From: JAEZKC01 sp046546375
GTDB lineage: Bacteria > Fibrobacterota > Chitinivibrionia > Chitinivibrionales > Chitinispirillaceae
Assembly: GCA_046546375.1 (NCBI GenBank)
Contig: JBKGXV010000051.1
Span: forward strand, 1-24,261
DNA length: 24,261 nucleotides
Reading direction: 5' to 3'
Part shown: piece by piece, positions 22,633-24,261 of the stretch
Numbering within the stretch: the first letter of the stretch is position 1
Layout of the letters: each line of letters begins with the position of its first letter
Program-made: the position numbers and the translations under genes
The notes under the pieces: generated by a model
Told to the model about the DNA's origin: nothing
The model's input: only the letters and a program-made list of their open reading frames with translations
Databases searched by the model: none

Positions 22633-22673
22633 AAAAAGATCAGATCACATTCAGTCAGTGATGATCTTTTTTT
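22633..22673 (+). terminator. Terminator-like hairpin downstream of the pseudo-tRNA
   Basis: AAAAAGATC (22633-22641) pairs with GATCTTTTT (22663-22671), with an inner ATCA/TGAT pairing, followed by T's to 22673. It is symmetric enough to act in both directions. No gene ends just before it on the plus strand. Confidence 0.6.
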
Positions 22674-23243
22674 CAGACCGCTTTTAAGGTGTGTTGAAAG
22701 TTTGCCAACATATGGGTGGCGCAGGTCTAGAGGACAGAAAAAGACGGAGTTTACCGAATGCTTACGGACATGATATACTGATACCATCCGGGTTGTATAA
22801 AAATTACGGGAGGGGGGGAGAGAAGATGATCTTTACAACGATTACGGTTAAGCGTTTCAAAGCGGACAGGCGATCGGGAGCAACCGGTTGATTTCAGGAC
22901 GGGTGGGCGTGGTCCGACCCCATATACCGACCAGCAGAAAAGACGAGCAGTAGCATCCTGCTATGTGGATGTAAATTTCTGCACGGAGCCCCCCTAGCAT
23001 AAGGGGAAAAGGTGCACGTTTAGGAAAAAGACAGAAGAGATTTATGGTAGTCTGCGCTCTCGTCCGAGCGCGCAATCAGAACTTAGCCCACTCCATAGCC
23101 GTTGAGGCTCTGCGAAATCCCGATTTCCTAATCGGGGCTCTGGCATATAGGGTAGCGCCCATCGCACAATGCAACGCAGGGCAAAATGAGGACACTTCGC
23201 CAGTGCGCGGCATTAGGCAAAAGGCGGGATTTTACTATTTATA
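22674..23243. other. Gene-poor region between pseudo-tRNA and RHS locus
   Basis: I see no convincing coding region; short frames lack ribosome sites and protein-like composition. Small hairpins are present: GCGCTC/GAGCGC (23054-23059 with 23066-23071) and CCCGAT/ATCGGG (23119-23124 with 23131-23136), the latter flanked by direct GGCTCTG copies (23106-23112 and 23135-23141). It looks like decayed or shuffled sequence. Confidence 0.4.
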
Positions 23244-23507
23244 CTAATCATTTGTGAAAGGGTAATTACATCTTTTACAGTTATCAGGAGTGAAAACACT
23301 CTTGCTTATTATATACCCACAGTTTGGGCATTTCATATTGTTGACTATATAACTTACAAAAAAGAAATATAGTATAGTGGCAATGATGAAGAAAGGAGAT
23401 ACTAGGTGTGCTAAAACACCAAACAACATGGTCCCGAATGGAAAGAGTAAAAACAATATTAGTTTGCGTTTACTTTTTATGCTCATACAACTTTTCCATA
23501 TTACCAT
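23244..23507 (-). CDS. Small membrane protein with C-terminal zinc ribbon; candidate immunity protein
   Basis: 87 residues from the ATG at 23507; an in-frame ATG at 23486 (MSIKSKRK) would give 80 and looks like a natural N-terminus. Two hydrophobic segments (about 15-36 and 38-56) are followed by a zinc ribbon with Cys60-x2-Cys63 and Cys77-x2-Cys80. The first start overlaps the RHS stop by 7 nt (ATGGTAA), so translation is probably coupled. It is strongly AT-rich, like the RHS gene and unlike the rest of the window. Small membrane proteins directly after RHS tips are often immunity factors; that is inferred from position only. Confidence 0.65.
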   Translation of the reverse strand: MVIWKSCMSIKSKRKLILFLLFPFGTMLFGVLAHLVSPFFIIATILYFFFVSYIVNNMKCPNCGYIISKSVFTPDNCKRCNYPFTND

Positions 23508-24261
23508 TTATAAGTGACCTTTTGCATAAGCCAATCCAGAACCCTATCATTTAGCTTAAAATATGCGTCTGTAAAATCATTCCATGTGAAACTCTTGGTT
23601 TCTGTTTCTGAAACAACAAATGCGATACCTTTACCTGCAGTAACAGAAATACCGGCCAACCCATTGTCATCAAAAGTTAACGTTAACGAAATAGGTCCAG
23701 CGTTAACATCATTATTTAATGCTTTGCCTTCAATTTCATAAAAAGCTATACCTGCTCCACCTGCAATTCCTGCACCGTATCCAGTTGTCTTATCTAGCCA
23801 TGAGCCTGAAACAAATACACCACTTTCCCCCGCTTCATCAGTATCCAATACAATCCCGGCTGCTCCGTCAATACCAATAACACATGCAGCTTCGCCTTCT
23901 ACATAGATAAAACCATCCCAAAGTCCATCAGGATCAATTCGATTGATCGGATTATTTCCACTATAAAGGTACAAATTAGAGTATTGCTCCGCCGGATCCG
24001 TACTCACCCACCGTCCCACATCCGCGTCATAAAACCTCGCACCGAAATAATACAAACCCATATTTGCCAGAACTGTGGAACTGGTCTGGGTTTCGAATTC
24101 AAAGAGGTTTGTACCATTCTCGGCAGCATTTCTTATATCATCTCCTGGCACGCCTTCCAAAAACGAAATCTGCTGCGTTTTCCCCTTGGCTACCAGACAA
24201 CCGATATCATCGACTTTATATTCGATGTCATTTTTTCTGATAATCAACTCATCAATTAATT
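23501..24261 (-). CDS. RHS-repeat protein, C-terminal part (5' end beyond the window)
   Basis: The frame is open to the window edge, so the gene is partial. In the visible 248+ residues the RHS core signature is clear: MGLYYFGARFYDADVGRW (63-80), then STDP, NLYLYSGNNPINRIDPDG (91-108). The core is where such proteins self-cleave or switch to a variable tip. The 140 residues after DPDG are unlike known toxins I can recall. They are Gly/Ala/Asp-rich with probable beta-strands (GYGAGIAGGAGIAFYEIEG, TFDDNGLAGISVTAGKG) and end WNDFTDAYFKLNDRVLDWL. RHS proteins are large shells delivering C-terminal effectors, or wall/surface proteins. AT-rich composition and an unrelated tip suggest horizontal exchange. 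Confidence 0.88.
   Translation of the reverse strand, partial: LIDELIIRKNDIEYKVDDIGCLVAKGKTQQISFLEGVPGDDIRNAAENGTNLFEFETQTSSTVLANMGLYYFGARFYDADVGRWVSTDPAEQYSNLYLYSGNNPINRIDPDGLWDGFIYVEGEAACVIGIDGAAGIVLDTDEAGESGVFVSGSWLDKTTGYGAGIAGGAGIAFYEIEGKALNNDVNAGPISLTLTFDDNGLAGISVTAGKGIAFVVSETETKSFTWNDFTDAYFKLNDRVLDWLMQKVTYKW

Noticed and set aside
22307..24261. Complete integrative element bounded by tRNA-Lys att sites
   Set aside because: The two tRNA-like copies are only 72 nt apart, nothing lies between them but a terminator, and no integrase is visible.
1..24261. CRISPR array or transposase/insertion sequence
   Set aside because: No regularly spaced repeats and no transposase-like reading frame with terminal inverted repeats were seen; the repeats found are irregular and intergenic.

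Overview
The window reads like chromosomal DNA of a Gram-negative bacterium, most likely from the FCB group and possibly a Fibrobacterota relative. The main evidence is a secreted GH5 glycoside hydrolase with a C-terminal tail resembling type IX secretion sorting domains, several Sec signal peptides ending in a '-FAQ' or '-MAQ' style cleavage site, a lipoprotein, and an E. coli-type SpeD polyamine pathway. This placement is inference; no rRNA or other phylogenetic marker is present.

Positions 1-10.6 kb are mixed housekeeping and accessory genes. In order they are: GH5 enzyme (-); a small exported protein (+); a PLP enzyme of the D-cysteine desulfhydrase/ACC deaminase family (+) meeting a cupin (-) with no gap; a class I methyltransferase and an archaemetzincin-type metalloprotease (both -, 16 nt apart); PTS enzyme I (+) without HPr beside it; phosphoglycerate mutase gpmA (-); an SDR oxidoreductase (+); and a triple-BON-domain protein (-).

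Positions 10.8-19.4 kb lie almost entirely on the minus strand. In transcription order they are: an exported protein and a small membrane protein; a PAS histidine kinase and a response regulator whose output is an RsbW/HATPase-like domain; then speD, speE, a fold-III ornithine/lysine-type decarboxylase and a second, divergent aminopropyltransferase. A 55-codon membrane-protein ORF and a membrane-anchored Arg/Asn-rich disordered protein follow. The sensor/regulator genes lie 119 nt upstream of a complete route from ornithine (or lysine) and SAM to aminopropylated polyamines, so a functional link is plausible but unproven.

Positions 19.4-21.9 kb hold a repeat-rich intergenic block, a strong sigma70-type promoter, argJ, a lipoprotein gene and an intrinsic terminator. 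Positions 21.9-24.3 kb are accessory: tRNA-Lys(CTT) with its own terminator, a decayed second copy of that tRNA, about 700 nt without a convincing gene, then a visibly AT-rich segment with the C-terminus of an RHS-repeat protein (truncated by the window edge) overlapping a small membrane/zinc-ribbon ORF. The latter pair has the layout of a polymorphic toxin tip and its immunity partner.

I found no CRISPR array, transposase, integrase or rRNA. The parts most deserving attention are the RHS/zinc-ribbon pair beside a duplicated tRNA, the polyamine operon with two unlike aminopropyltransferases next to an unusual REC-HATPase regulator, the Arg/Asn-rich anchored protein, and the shared dispersed intergenic repeats.
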